From assembly GCF_019749255.1 (NCBI RefSeq), contig NZ_JACWFH010000001.1, forward strand, positions 62,001-126,000: a DNA stretch of 64,000 nt, written 5' to 3'. The translations under genes and the position numbers were made by a program. The notes under the pieces are model-generated. The model worked only from the letters and a program-made list of their open reading frames with translations, ran no database searches and was not told the DNA's origin. Of the stretch, positions 8,858 through 17,500 are shown one piece after another. The stretch is from Mesobacillus maritimus (GTDB lineage Bacteria; Bacillota; Bacilli; Bacillales; Cytobacillaceae). How positions within the stretch are numbered: the stretch's first letter is position 1; the number at the start of each line of letters is the position of its first letter.

Positions 8858-8942
8858 ACGTCGTTGATTGGAGTGGAAGGCGGCGCTTTCCACGGCACGC
8901 CCGCGGTAAGCGAAGCCGCCTGGAACGAAAATCAACTCCATT
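8858..8942. repeat. GC-rich palindromic interspersed repeat (short form)
   Basis: TTGATTGGAGTGGAAGGCGGC at the left (8864 on) mirrors the right end, where the complement reads TTGATTttcGTTCCAGGCGGC. The about 80-bp imperfect inverted repeat is far more GC-rich than its surroundings. It resembles a family of intergenic palindromes that I recall as frequent in Bacillaceae, here in shortened form. It is non-coding. Confidence 0.7.
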
Positions 8943-9025
8943 GTTTTATACATCTCTAAGTTTCACGGTTCTTTGTTAAGAAAGAGTTTTTCTAGTTTAA
9001 ATTTTCTAAAATTATTGAAAATTAC

Positions 9026-9055
9026 TTGAAAACTAGATTAGGATAATATTATAAT
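9026..9055 (+). promoter_or_regulatory. Sigma-A promoter of the 9.1-12.0 kb ABC operon
   Basis: TTGAAA (9026-9031), an 18-bp spacer and TATAAT (9050-9055), about 58 bp upstream of the first gene. No riboswitch or T-box fits in the short leader. Confidence 0.6.
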
Positions 9056-9113
9056 TTAACAAATAAAAGCATAAAAGCAATAAAGAGAATAATAAAAACA
9101 GGGGGGAAATAAA

Positions 9114-10118
9114 ATGATGAAGAAAAAGAAATGGATGGCTGCAATAGGAATCACTAGCGCCTTATTATTAGCTGGTTGTGGGAGTGAAGATGCTGGCTCA
9201 GATTCATCCACTGGTGGAGAAAAAGAGAAAGAAAATACGTTTAAAGTGGGTGTAACCCAAATTGCTGAGCACCCTTCCCTGGATGCTGCTTTTGAAGGCT
9301 TCAAAAAGGCATTGGCGGAAGAAGGCCTTGAAGTGGAATATGATGTACAAAATGCGCAGGGAGATGCAAATAATAACGCACCAATTGCTCAAAACTTTGT
9401 AGGCGATGGAGTCGATTTAATCTTCGCAAACTCAACTCCAAGTGCACAAAGTGCATTAAATGCTACTAAGGATATTCCAATCGTGTTCACTTCAGTTACA
9501 GATGCAATTGGAGCTGAATTAGTTAAATCAATGGAAAACACTGAAGGAAATGTAACGGGAACACTTGATAATCACCCAGAAGCGATCCCTAATACAGTGA
9601 AGTTTATAGACGAGCAATTTGAGGGGAAGACCGTTGGATTAGTCTATAACTCTGGTGAACAGAACTCTATCGCTCAAATCGAGATGGTAAAGGAAGCAGG
9701 AAAAAATACGGACCTCAAATTCGTAGAGGCAACTGTTTCAACTACGGCTGAAGTGAAGCAAGCCACTGAGTCATTAGTTGGTAAGGCAGATGTTATCTAT
9801 ATCATTACGGATAATACTGTAGTTTCTGGTCTTGATTCTGTCATTCTAGTAGCAAATGAAAATGACATTCCACTGTTTGTTGGGGAACTAGATTCAGTTG
9901 CTAAAGGTGGATTTGCAGCTTATGGCTTTGACTATGCTGACATTGGTTATGAGGCAGGCGTTATGGCGGCGCAGATTTTAAAAGGGGAAAAACAACCTTC
10001 TGAACTCCCAGTTCAATACCCACAAAACTTGAAACTTGTCATCAATAAAAAAGCTGCCGAAGAAATGAGCATTGAATTGAAAGAAGAGTGGGATAGCCTG
10101 GCTGAATACCTTGAATAA
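9114..10118 (+). CDS. ABC transporter substrate-binding lipoprotein (DUF534 / TrpX-like)
   Basis: Extracytoplasmic solute receptor anchored to the membrane by a lipid: signal peptide MMKKKKWMAAIGITSALLL followed by the lipobox LAGC (Cys at about residue 22). 334 residues. The fold pattern (VGVTQIAEHPSLDAAFEGF, then IFANSTPSAQSALNATKDI and VFTSVTDA) is that of the ABC_sub_bind/DUF534 family, some of whose members (TrpX of streptococci) serve aromatic amino acids. First gene of a three-gene importer operon. The substrate is unknown. GGGGGG sits 8 nt before the ATG. Confidence 0.85.
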   Translation: MMKKKKWMAAIGITSALLLAGCGSEDAGSDSSTGGEKEKENTFKVGVTQIAEHPSLDAAFEGFKKALAEEGLEVEYDVQNAQGDANNNAPIAQNFVGDGVDLIFANSTPSAQSALNATKDIPIVFTSVTDAIGAELVKSMENTEGNVTGTLDNHPEAIPNTVKFIDEQFEGKTVGLVYNSGEQNSIAQIEMVKEAGKNTDLKFVEATVSTTAEVKQATESLVGKADVIYIITDNTVVSGLDSVILVANENDIPLFVGELDSVAKGGFAAYGFDYADIGYEAGVMAAQILKGEKQPSELPVQYPQNLKLVINKKAAEEMSIELKEEWDSLAEYLE

Positions 10119-10123
10119 GATTG

Positions 10124-10191
10124 GTGCTTTCCTGTCCTGTCCGACCACAGCCAGGAAAGAACGTTTATAACCTCGGACAGGTTTAAGCACT
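10124..10191 (+). other. Intercistronic RNA structure with pseudoknot potential
   Basis: Two perfect complementarities interleave: CTTTCCTG (10128-10135) with CAGGAAAG (10153-10160), and CCTGTCCGA (10137-10145) with TCGGACAGG (10174-10182). The order 1-2-1'-2' is an H-type pseudoknot geometry. An outer pair, GTGCTT (10125-10130) with AAGCAC (10186-10191), competes with stem 1. It fills the gap between receptor and permease genes and ends just before the permease ribosome binding site. Confidence 0.5.
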
Positions 10192-10209
10192 CAAGAAAGG
10201 AAGTTGACT

Positions 10210-11232
10210 ATGCCTACTGCAATTTTTGGGTCTTTAGAGGCAGGTGCATTATACGCCCTTATGGCATTGGGCGTATACTTGTCTTTTCGTATACTTGATT
10301 TTCCAGACTTAACCGTTGACGGGAGCTTTGTAACGGGTGGTGCTGTTGCTGCAGTCATGATCGTCAACGGATTCAATCCTTTTATTGCCACAATCGCTGC
10401 TATTGTCGCAGGATTCTTAGCAGGTTGTTTTACCGGACTTCTCCATACTAAGGGGAAAATTAACGCGCTATTATCCGGTATTTTGATGATGATTGCCTTA
10501 TATTCCATCAATCTTCGAATTATGGGGAAATCAAATGTCTCCTTATTGTCTGAAGAAACAGTGATTACAAAGATTACAGAGTTTTGGAAGCAATTAAAGA
10601 TTGATGATGCGATCCAAACAGGATTGTCTGCTATTGGCATTGGTGGTTTTATTCCAAAAACTTGGGCAATTTTATTTCTCATGGTCATCCTAGCTTTTAT
10701 TGTTAAAGTAGGAATGGACTGGTTTTTGAAAACAGAATTAGGTCTTGCTTTACGTGCGACTGGAGACAATGAAACAATGGTTCGTAGTTTTTCAGTAGAC
10801 ACAGACTTTTATAAAATCTTTGGCCTAGGCTTGTCAAATGCACTTGTTGCGTTTTCTGGAGCATTAGTTGCCCAATATAATGGCTTCAGTGATGTCGGAA
10901 TGGGAATTGGGATGATTGTCATTGGTCTTGCATCCGTCATTATCGGTGAAGCTGTATTTGGAGCGAAGAATATTATTCGCGCAACAGCAGCGGTTATTGG
11001 TGGTGCGATTCTATATCGAATCATTGTTACAATGGCTCTTAGAGTTGAATTCCTTGAGACCGGAGATATGAAGTTAATTACGGCATTGATTGTTATTTGC
11101 GCATTGATTCTGCCGAAAGTGATTGACCGCCAAAAAGAAAAGCAGAGAAAACGGAAACGACTTAAAGCGATGAAACAAGCTGACGCTGAAGGAAGGGGGC
11201 AGAACCTTGCTGCAGTTAAATCAGATTTATAA
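10210..11232 (+). CDS. ABC transporter permease (BPD_transp_2 / TrpY-like)
   Basis: Membrane component of the importer encoded here, 340 residues with about eight or nine hydrophobic segments and a basic C-terminal tail (RQKEKQRKRKRLKAMKQ). The sequence FRILDFPDLTVDGSFVTGGA near the N-terminus is typical of the DUF534-linked permeases. An in-frame TTG lies two codons upstream, but AAGGAAG is best spaced for the ATG at 10210. The preceding gap carries a strong RNA structure. The 3' end overlaps the ATPase gene by 26 bp. Confidence 0.86.
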   Translation: MPTAIFGSLEAGALYALMALGVYLSFRILDFPDLTVDGSFVTGGAVAAVMIVNGFNPFIATIAAIVAGFLAGCFTGLLHTKGKINALLSGILMMIALYSINLRIMGKSNVSLLSEETVITKITEFWKQLKIDDAIQTGLSAIGIGGFIPKTWAILFLMVILAFIVKVGMDWFLKTELGLALRATGDNETMVRSFSVDTDFYKIFGLGLSNALVAFSGALVAQYNGFSDVGMGIGMIVIGLASVIIGEAVFGAKNIIRATAAVIGGAILYRIIVTMALRVEFLETGDMKLITALIVICALILPKVIDRQKEKQRKRKRLKAMKQADAEGRGQNLAAVKSDL

Positions 11233-12001
11233 GGTATTTAATGAAGGAACACCTGATGAAAAAGTTGCTATCAACCATATAAATCTCAATATGTCCCCCG
11301 GTGATTTCGTCACTGTGATTGGAAGTAACGGGGCCGGAAAATCAACGGTGATGAGTGTAATTTCTGGTAAGCTAACTCCGGATCTTGGAACGGTTAACAT
11401 CGATGGAAAAAATCTGACCGAGTTATCGGAGCATAAGCGTTCTTCTTTTATCGGAAGAGTATTTCAGGACCCCATGGCTGGTACGGCTCCTTCGATGACA
11501 ATTGAAGAAAACCTAGCCATCGCCTACGGCCGAGTGAAAAGTCGAGGATTGGGGTTAGGGGTAAATCGGAAGCGACGAGATTTCTTCAAGGAAAAGCTCG
11601 AAACGCTTCACCTTGGACTTGAGAATCGTTTGCACGCAAAGGTTGGTCTCCTTTCCGGTGGTGAAAGACAGGCGCTTTCGCTATTAATGGCAACCTTTAC
11701 TGAACCGAAAATCCTCCTTCTTGATGAACATACAGCGGCACTTGATCCGTCAAGAGCGGAGCTTGTTACTCAATTAACAAAAGAAATTGTTAGTCAGTAT
11801 GGGTTAACGACTTTAATGGTTACCCATAATATGCAGCAAGCGTTAGAATTAGGAAACCGACTGATCATGATGGATAAAGGACAAATCATATTTGAAGTCG
11901 ATGAAGCGGCCAAACAAGAGTTAACGGTTGAAAAGCTTCTAAATGAGTTCCAAAGAATCCGCGGTGAAAAGATGAACAATGACCGGGCCGTCTTGATTTA
12001 A
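11207..12001 (+). CDS. ABC transporter ATP-binding protein (TrpZ-like)
   Basis: Cytosolic ATPase that energises the importer. 264 residues. Walker A GSNGAGKST, the signature LLSGGERQALSLLMA, Walker B KILLLDEHTAALD, and the switch His in VTHNM. It starts at a TTG inside the permease 3' end, 8 nt after AGGGGG, so translation is likely coupled. The receptor and permease next to it belong to the TrpXYZ-like group; the substrate is not deduced. Confidence 0.9.
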   Translation: MLQLNQIYKVFNEGTPDEKVAINHINLNMSPGDFVTVIGSNGAGKSTVMSVISGKLTPDLGTVNIDGKNLTELSEHKRSSFIGRVFQDPMAGTAPSMTIEENLAIAYGRVKSRGLGLGVNRKRRDFFKEKLETLHLGLENRLHAKVGLLSGGERQALSLLMATFTEPKILLLDEHTAALDPSRAELVTQLTKEIVSQYGLTTLMVTHNMQQALELGNRLIMMDKGQIIFEVDEAAKQELTVEKLLNEFQRIRGEKMNNDRAVLI

Positions 12002-12036
12002 AAAGTACATGGGGGAGCCCATGTGCTTTTTATTTT
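12000..12036 (+). terminator. Terminator of the TrpXYZ-like operon
   Basis: GTACATGGG/CCCATGTGC stem with a GGAG loop and a T-rich tail, directly after the stop codon. Confidence 0.88.
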
Positions 12037-12133
12037 GGGGGATGAAGTGAGGTAGGTTATAAAATTTTAATATATAAAACTTTTAAAACTTTGTATAATA
12101 GATATTGTATTTTTTAGGGAAGGTGGGATTTAG

Positions 12134-12862
12134 GTGGAAAATGTAATGTCTATGAATCAAGGGACTGAGTTTAAGAAAGGTCTGCAGGCTGGGATTAGCA
12201 TTGCAATCGGTTATGTTCCCATTGCACTAACATTCGGATTACTGGCAAAAACGACTGGATTGAGTATCGGAGAGACTGTCATGATGAGCATGATTGTTTT
12301 CGCGGGGGCTTCTCAGTATATGTCATTAAGTTTGATTGCTTTAGGTACAGGAATTCTTGAAATCATTCTCACTACTTTTATTGTAAATATACGGCATTTC
12401 CTAATGGCTGCTTCTTTAAATGAAAAGGTGGAATTAGACCGGGTATTCAATCGGATTGTTTACTCGTTTGGAATAACCGATGAAACATTTTCGGTCGCTG
12501 CCACCCAACCTGGTAAGCTTACCACTGGTTATATGTTTGGACTGAATTTGATTTCCTATGCTAGCTGGGTGATGGGCTCGGGAATAGGGTTTGCAATTGG
12601 TGCAGGTCTTCCTGAGACATTGCAGCAAAGCATGTCAATTGCTCTTTATGCGATGTTTATTGGCTTATTAGTTCCTTCGATGAAACAAGGTGTGAAGGTT
12701 GTTTTCCTTGCCGCATTAGCAGCCTGCTTTAATACAGTTTTTACAATGACTGAATGGTTATCAACTGGATGGGCCATTGTGGCAGCAACATTACTATCTG
12801 CTGTATTGGTGGAGTTGGTTGAATTGATCAAGAAGAAAGGGAAGGTGACTGGTGTTGAGTAA
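12134..12862 (+). CDS. azlC: AzlC-family branched-chain amino-acid exporter, large subunit
   Basis: Multi-pass membrane protein of the AzlC family (YgaZ/BrnF type), 242 residues. It has the characteristic GISIAIGYVPIALTFGLLA N-terminal helix, IVFAGASQYMSLSL, and NIRHFLMAASL. With AzlD it exports branched-chain amino acids or analogues. Start is a GTG preceded by AAGGTGGG. It overlaps azlD by about 11 bp. The symbol is at family level; Bacillus genomes carry several paralogues. Confidence 0.87.
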   Translation: MENVMSMNQGTEFKKGLQAGISIAIGYVPIALTFGLLAKTTGLSIGETVMMSMIVFAGASQYMSLSLIALGTGILEIILTTFIVNIRHFLMAASLNEKVELDRVFNRIVYSFGITDETFSVAATQPGKLTTGYMFGLNLISYASWVMGSGIGFAIGAGLPETLQQSMSIALYAMFIGLLVPSMKQGVKVVFLAALAACFNTVFTMTEWLSTGWAIVAATLLSAVLVELVELIKKKGKVTGVE

Positions 12863-13160
12863 GGAGATTGTTATGATGATTATCGGCATGGGAGTGGTCA
12901 CCTTCATTCCTAGAATGCTGCCTTTTATCATGTTTAGAGGGAAAGAACTTCCCCCTTTTCTTCAGGGAGTACTCAAAAACGTTCCTTACGCTACTCTCGG
13001 TGCATTGATATTCCCTGCTGTATTGTACATACAAGAGGATATCTGGTATGGAGTTATTGGGGCATTGGCAGCCTTTGCTGTTGCTTTTCTAGGAGCAAAT
13101 GTCATTGTGGTCGTGATGGGTTCGATTGCTGTCTTAAGTGCATATTCATTATTCTTTTAA
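12852..13160 (+). CDS. azlD: AzlD-family small subunit of the branched-chain amino-acid exporter
   Basis: 102 residues with about four transmembrane helices; GMGVVTFIPRMLPFIMF is the AzlD hallmark. It works with AzlC. Starts at GTG 12852 or TTG 12855 would use AAGGTGA inside azlC; ATG 12873 would use AAGGAG, which overlaps the azlC stop. I keep the longer form, but the ATG is about equally likely. Translation is probably coupled to azlC. Confidence 0.83.
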   Translation: MLSKEIVMMIIGMGVVTFIPRMLPFIMFRGKELPPFLQGVLKNVPYATLGALIFPAVLYIQEDIWYGVIGALAAFAVAFLGANVIVVVMGSIAVLSAYSLFF

Positions 13161-13163
13161 ATG

Positions 13164-13193
13164 CAGGCTTCCTAATGAGGGGCCTGTTTTCTT
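13164..13193 (+). terminator. Terminator after azlCD
   Basis: CAGGC..GCCTG stem, extended by CC/GG pairs, followed by TTTTCTT. Confidence 0.65.
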
Positions 13194-13258
13194 GTAATCA
13201 ACTTAAAACGGAGATTAACAGCTATTCTATAAATATAAGAAATAAAAAACAAGAAATG

Positions 13259-13286
13259 TTGACAAGCAAAGAGAATACAGTATAAT
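13259..13286 (+). promoter_or_regulatory. Promoter of the SsuBCA-like operon
   Basis: Consensus TTGACA (13259-13264), a 16-bp spacer and consensus TATAAT (13281-13286), 57 bp before the first gene. No S-box, TPP or other known leader is visible. Confidence 0.7.
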
Positions 13287-13342
13287 TGAGAATATATTTC
13301 CGAGTAAACTAATATGATTTATAAGGATAGGGCGGATTTAAT

Positions 13343-14131
13343 ATGTTTATTGAAATAACAGATATCCAAAAACAATATTTAGATAAAGACAACAATCCAT
13401 TAAATGTCCTTACAGACATTAATTTAAAGGTTGAAAAAGGTGAGTTTGTTTCCATTTTAGGTCCCTCTGGTTGTGGAAAGTCAACTTTACTCTCAATCGT
13501 AGCAGGGCTTACCAAGGCAACAAGTGGAGAAATCGTTGTTAATAATCAGAAGATCACAAAGCCAGGAAAAGACCGAGGCATGGTGTTTCAACAAGCTGCC
13601 TTATTTCCTTGGCTCAATGTAATGGAAAATGTAACATTTCCTCTTAAAAAGGAAATGTCGAAAAAACAAGCTGAGGACCAAGCAAAAAAATACTTACAAA
13701 TGGTTCAGCTTAGCAACTATCTCCATCATTACCCTCATGAGCTATCAGGGGGAATGCAACAACGGGTGGCAATAGCCAGAGCGCTAGCGATGAACCCTGA
13801 CACCTTGCTAATGGATGAACCCTTTGGGGCACTCGATGAACAAACTCGTTCGCGACTGCATGGTCAACTTGAAACGATTTGGACCGAAACAAAGAAAACG
13901 ATTTTGTTTGTTACTCATAGTATCTCAGAATCTATTAAACTCTCAGACCGTATCATTGTGATGGGAACTAAGCCAGGAACAATCCTGCAAGATATTCAAG
14001 TGGATTTACCACGCCCTAGAGAACAGTACAAGAAGGAAATGCTCGAAATTGAAGAGCACATTATGGGCTACCTAAAAAAGGAAATCGATAAAGTAGTAAG
14101 CGAGGAATTGGCCAATGCATCCAACACTTAA
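13343..14131 (+). CDS. ABC transporter ATP-binding protein (SsuB/TauB/NrtD-like)
   Basis: ATPase of a nitrate/sulfonate/taurine-type importer, 262 residues. Walker A GPSGCGKST, Q-loop VFQQAALFPWLNVMENV, signature ELSGGMQQRVAIARALA, Walker B LLMDEPFGALDEQTR, switch His FVTHSI. The VFQQ..LFPWL block is typical of this subfamily. First gene of a three-gene operon; its 3' end overlaps the permease gene by 17 bp. The substrate (sulfonate, taurine, nitrate or a thiamine precursor) is not determined; no TPP riboswitch is present. Confidence 0.9.
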   Translation: MFIEITDIQKQYLDKDNNPLNVLTDINLKVEKGEFVSILGPSGCGKSTLLSIVAGLTKATSGEIVVNNQKITKPGKDRGMVFQQAALFPWLNVMENVTFPLKKEMSKKQAEDQAKKYLQMVQLSNYLHHYPHELSGGMQQRVAIARALAMNPDTLLMDEPFGALDEQTRSRLHGQLETIWTETKKTILFVTHSISESIKLSDRIIVMGTKPGTILQDIQVDLPRPREQYKKEMLEIEEHIMGYLKKEIDKVVSEELANASNT

Positions 14132-14870
14132 GAGAATAATATTTTTCACTTCGATTATTGCCTTTTGGGAAATCGGTTCCCGACTGGAACTTTGGCTTCC
14201 TATTATTCTTCCTTCACCGACGATGGTATTGGACGCATTAGTTACAGGATTTGAAGATAAAACATTGATTTACGATTTAGTAGCTAGCTTTAAAAGACTA
14301 GGAGTAGGTCTTGCTTTATCCTTGCTCATTGGATCTGCTTTAGGTGTTCTTTTAGCAAAAAGCAAAACGGCGGATGAGACGATTGGAACGGTTATTCTTG
14401 CGTTGCAGGCTGTACCAAGTATTGTTTGGCTTCCTTTAGCGATTATGTGGTTCGGAATGAACGAAACTTCTGTTATCTTCGTAGTTGTTTTAGGAGGAAC
14501 CTTTGTAATGACACTGAACATGCGGTCAGGAATAAAGAATGTTCATCCTCTTTATATAAAAGCAGCACAGACAATGGGCTCAAGAGGTTGGGATTTATTT
14601 GTTCGTGTTATCTTTCCAGCATCTATTCCTCACGTAGTGACGGGTGCCAGACTCGCTTGGGCTTTTTGTTGGAGGGCGTTAATGGCTGGGGAATTATTAA
14701 GCACCGGTCCAGGACTTGGCTATACGCTTCGATTTGCTTCTGATTTTGGAAATATGGCTCTTGTAATTGGTGTAATGATCATCATTGGAATTATTGGTTA
14801 TATTGTTGACCAACTTATTTTCCAACGAGTAGAAAAGACGGTATTGAAACGTTGGGGATTGGAATCTTAA
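14115..14870 (+). CDS. ABC transporter permease (SsuC-like)
   Basis: Membrane subunit of the same importer, 251 residues with six predicted helices and the EAA-type loop (IKAAQTMGSRGWDLFVRVIFPAS) that docks on the ATPase. ILPSPTMVLDAL at the N-terminus is typical of SsuC/TauC/NrtB. The ATG at 14115 lies within the upstream gene, 7 nt after GAGGAA. The receptor gene follows after 25 bp. Confidence 0.9.
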   Translation: MHPTLKRIIFFTSIIAFWEIGSRLELWLPIILPSPTMVLDALVTGFEDKTLIYDLVASFKRLGVGLALSLLIGSALGVLLAKSKTADETIGTVILALQAVPSIVWLPLAIMWFGMNETSVIFVVVLGGTFVMTLNMRSGIKNVHPLYIKAAQTMGSRGWDLFVRVIFPASIPHVVTGARLAWAFCWRALMAGELLSTGPGLGYTLRFASDFGNMALVIGVMIIIGIIGYIVDQLIFQRVEKTVLKRWGLES

Positions 14871-14895
14871 TTTTTTTATAAAGGAGAGAAGAGAC

Positions 14896-15915
14896 ATGAA
14901 AAGAGGATTATTGAGCTTTGCTTTACTTATATTATTTGCTGGGTTGCTAGCCGGATGTGGTGCGGCAAACGAAGAAAGTTCAAATGGGAGCAAAGAAAAG
15001 ATTGTAATCGGATATTTTCCTAATATCAACCATGTTCCGGCAATGGTAGCGAAGGATCAAGCACTTTATGAGAAACAACTTGGCGATGGGACCACAGTTG
15101 AGTATCGCACATTTGCTGATGGTGGAGCTTTCATGACGGCTTTAAAAACAGGGGACGTTGATGCTGGTTTAGTTGGTCCAGGACCGGCAATGAATAACTA
15201 TTCAACAGGTGCAGATGTGAAAATTATCGCTGGTGCATCTACTGGTGGAACGGTTGTTTTGGCAAGAGAAGGTGTGGAAATTAACTCAGCAGAGGACTTC
15301 GCTGGAAAGGTGTTTGTTACACCAGCAGTGGGCTGCACACATGATGTTCAATATGAAACCTATCTTCAAGAAAGTGGCATTACTTCTGAGCGAATTGGAG
15401 GTACAATGAAGCACATGACAGGGAATCCAGCAACTTATTCTGCATTGCTTCAAGCAGGTAAAGTGGATATCGCTGTAGCACCAGAACCTTGGGCGGCAGT
15501 TATTCAAAATGAAACAGGTGCAGAAGTCGTAATTCCTTGGAACGAGGTTAGCTTTGGTGAAACTTTACCAGCGTCTGTAATGGTTACATCAGGTAAGCTT
15601 GCTAAAGAGAACCCTGCGTTGGTTCAAAATATCATTGATGCTCATAAAGAAGCTGTTCAATTCATTCAAGACAACCCAGAGGAAGCGAAAGAGATTACTC
15701 TGAAAGATATTGAAGAGACAACAGGTCAGGGTCTTGAAAAAGAAGTAGTTGATCTTGCTTGGGATAGAATTGGGTTTACGTATGAAGTTGACCAAGAAGC
15801 CGTTCAGGCATTTGCAGATTCTTCTTACGCGTTAAAATTCTTGAAAGAACAACCTGACTTTACAAACTTAATTGATAAGCAATTTATTACTAGCCAAAAG
15901 ACAGCAAGTAAATAA
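14896..15915 (+). CDS. ABC transporter substrate-binding lipoprotein (SsuA/NMT1-like)
   Basis: Receptor of the importer, 339 residues. Lipoprotein signal peptide with lipobox LAGC (Cys about residue 21), then IVIGYFPNINHVPAMVAKDQ, typical of the NMT1/SsuA type II binding-protein fold. A GGAFMTALKTGDVDAGLVGPGP block and a CTHDVQYETYLQESG loop follow. AAGGAGA precedes the ATG. Aliphatic sulfonates are the commonest ligands of such proteins, but this is an inference. Confidence 0.87.
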   Translation: MKRGLLSFALLILFAGLLAGCGAANEESSNGSKEKIVIGYFPNINHVPAMVAKDQALYEKQLGDGTTVEYRTFADGGAFMTALKTGDVDAGLVGPGPAMNNYSTGADVKIIAGASTGGTVVLAREGVEINSAEDFAGKVFVTPAVGCTHDVQYETYLQESGITSERIGGTMKHMTGNPATYSALLQAGKVDIAVAPEPWAAVIQNETGAEVVIPWNEVSFGETLPASVMVTSGKLAKENPALVQNIIDAHKEAVQFIQDNPEEAKEITLKDIEETTGQGLEKEVVDLAWDRIGFTYEVDQEAVQAFADSSYALKFLKEQPDFTNLIDKQFITSQKTASK

Positions 15916-15922
15916 TGTACCT

Positions 15923-15962
15923 AAAAAGGCATCTAGAAATCATTTCTAGATGCCTTTTTTTA
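15923..15962 (+). terminator. Terminator of the SsuBCA-like operon
   Basis: AAAAAGGCATCTAGAAAT against its complement, a nearly perfect 17-bp stem with a minimal loop, then T7. Confidence 0.93.
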
Positions 15963-16103
15963 GTTGTTCTACATACGAGAAAGAGGGAACCTCTAGAAAC
16001 GGTAAAATAAAGGCCGTAATAAATACCCGCAGCTAATGCCAGTACAACCGTCATAAACGTTCAACGCAAAGCCTAAAAATGTCACCCGCGGGTTATGTTA
16101 AAA

Positions 16104-16132
16104 TTGACGAACAAAAGCTTGTTCTATTTTAT
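16104..16132 (+). promoter_or_regulatory. Promoter of the M48 protease gene with a palindromic operator in its spacer
   Basis: TTGACG (16104-16109), a 17-bp spacer and TTTTAT (16127-16132). The spacer region holds GAACAA-AAGC-TTGTTC (16109-16124), a perfect 6+6 inverted repeat. A repressor bound there would block RNA polymerase. LexA boxes have a 4-bp gap between GAAC and GTTC; here it is 8, so this is not an SOS box. Confidence 0.5.
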
Positions 16133-16186
16133 CCCTATAAGACTAAACTAGTTATGTAGAGGTTGTACGAAAAAGGGGGGATGACT

Positions 16187-17497
16187 GTGGCGAGAAAAAT
16201 GGGCTTCATTGCCGTACTAGCCTACGTAATTTACGGGCTTCTGATGTATTGGTATCTTTTTTATTTAGCAGATTCAAGCTTACCGTTTGAATTTCAAGGT
16301 TCAAGTGCAGATCCGGCAACCTTTTTGAATAGTAGGGAGCTTATGCTAAGTACGGAATACTCACAAATCCGGAATCTGTTGTTTTTCTTATCGACACCAT
16401 TAGAGTGGCTCATTTACTTTTTAATTTTACTTGTTGGGTTATCGAAGGCTTTCCATAAATGGGCAGGCGAAACGACCAAAAATAAATTAGGTCAGGGAGC
16501 CATTTATATATTCTGGTTGTCACTGTTTGCTTATTTGGCTACTTTTCCATTAAGTTATCTTAGCTATCATTTATCGAGAACCTATAATATATCTACTCAA
16601 AGTTTTGGTTCTTGGATGAAAGATGAACTCATTGACTTTTGGGTTAACTTTGCGATGATGCTGGTTATTGTCAGTGTACTCTATTGGTTAATCAACAAGA
16701 GCAAGCGTTTTTGGTGGATTTTTGCTTGGTTACTAACTGTTCCATTTTCTCTGTTTCTTATGTTTGTTCAACCAGTGGTCATTGACCCGCTATATAATGA
16801 CTTTTATCCTTTGAAAAATAAGGAATTAGAAGCAAAAATATTGGACCTTGCTAGTCAAGCCGGAATTCCAGCTGAACATGTATTTGAAGTAAATATGGCT
16901 GAAAAAACGAATGCACTGAATGCTTATGTTACGGGAATTGGATCTAATTCTAGAATTGTTCTTTGGGATACCACGTTAAATAAGTTAAATGATGACCAGA
17001 TATTATTTATCATGGCTCATGAAATGGCCCATTACGTTGAAAAGCATATCTATATCGGCATTGCAGGTTATTTGCTGCTATCGTTAGTGGGGTTATATCT
17101 CACAAGCAGAATAATGAATTGGGCAATTAGAAAATGGGGAACAGAATTTAAGGTTAGTGGAATTCACGATATCCGTGCCTTTCCTTTGTTCTTAATGATT
17201 TTGTCGTTGCTAGCATTTACGGCAAGTCCTTTATCGAATTTTGTGTCGCGTTATCAAGAGACACGGGCAGATCGTTATGCAATCGAGATGACCGAACAAC
17301 CGGAGGCAGCTATTGCAACATTCCAGGAGCTAACGAAAGCCGGACTAAGTCAGGTAAACCCTCCTTTTCTTGTAAAGGTGTTTAGATATGGGCATCCAAC
17401 GATGCTCGAGCGAATTTCCCGGATAGAAGAGTATCAAATCAGTCAGCGAAATAATGAGGCAAGTGAGGGAATACCGGCACCAGAAATTAATGATTAG
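16187..17497 (+). CDS. yhfN: M48-family CAAX-type membrane endopeptidase (YhfN-like)
   Basis: Zinc metalloprotease of the Ste24/HtpX group, 436 residues (B. subtilis YhfN about 426), with around seven hydrophobic segments. Metal site H278-E279-x2-H282 in MAHEMAHYVEKH and a downstream Glu in YQETRADRYA. It probably degrades or trims membrane proteins or peptides. GGGGGG is best spaced for the GTG at 16187; the ATG at 16181 is too close to it. Synteny (after lcfB, before the yhzC-comK region) supports yhfN. Single gene with its own promoter and terminator. Confidence 0.86.
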   Translation: MARKMGFIAVLAYVIYGLLMYWYLFYLADSSLPFEFQGSSADPATFLNSRELMLSTEYSQIRNLLFFLSTPLEWLIYFLILLVGLSKAFHKWAGETTKNKLGQGAIYIFWLSLFAYLATFPLSYLSYHLSRTYNISTQSFGSWMKDELIDFWVNFAMMLVIVSVLYWLINKSKRFWWIFAWLLTVPFSLFLMFVQPVVIDPLYNDFYPLKNKELEAKILDLASQAGIPAEHVFEVNMAEKTNALNAYVTGIGSNSRIVLWDTTLNKLNDDQILFIMAHEMAHYVEKHIYIGIAGYLLLSLVGLYLTSRIMNWAIRKWGTEFKVSGIHDIRAFPLFLMILSLLAFTASPLSNFVSRYQETRADRYAIEMTEQPEAAIATFQELTKAGLSQVNPPFLVKVFRYGHPTMLERISRIEEYQISQRNNEASEGIPAPEIND

Positions 17498-17500
17498 CTT

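Noticed and set aside
13161-13342. S-box or TPP riboswitch before the SsuBCA-like operon
   Set aside because: The leader after the promoter is only about 50 nt, too short, and no conserved riboswitch core is present.
15990-16100. Small hydrophobic minus-strand frame upstream of the M48 protease gene
   Set aside because: No Shine-Dalgarno, it would need a frameshift for a longer product, and it reads into the terminator of the preceding operon.
16109-16124. LexA box in the membrane-protease promoter
   Set aside because: GAAC and GTTC are 8 bp apart; the Gram-positive LexA box needs 4.
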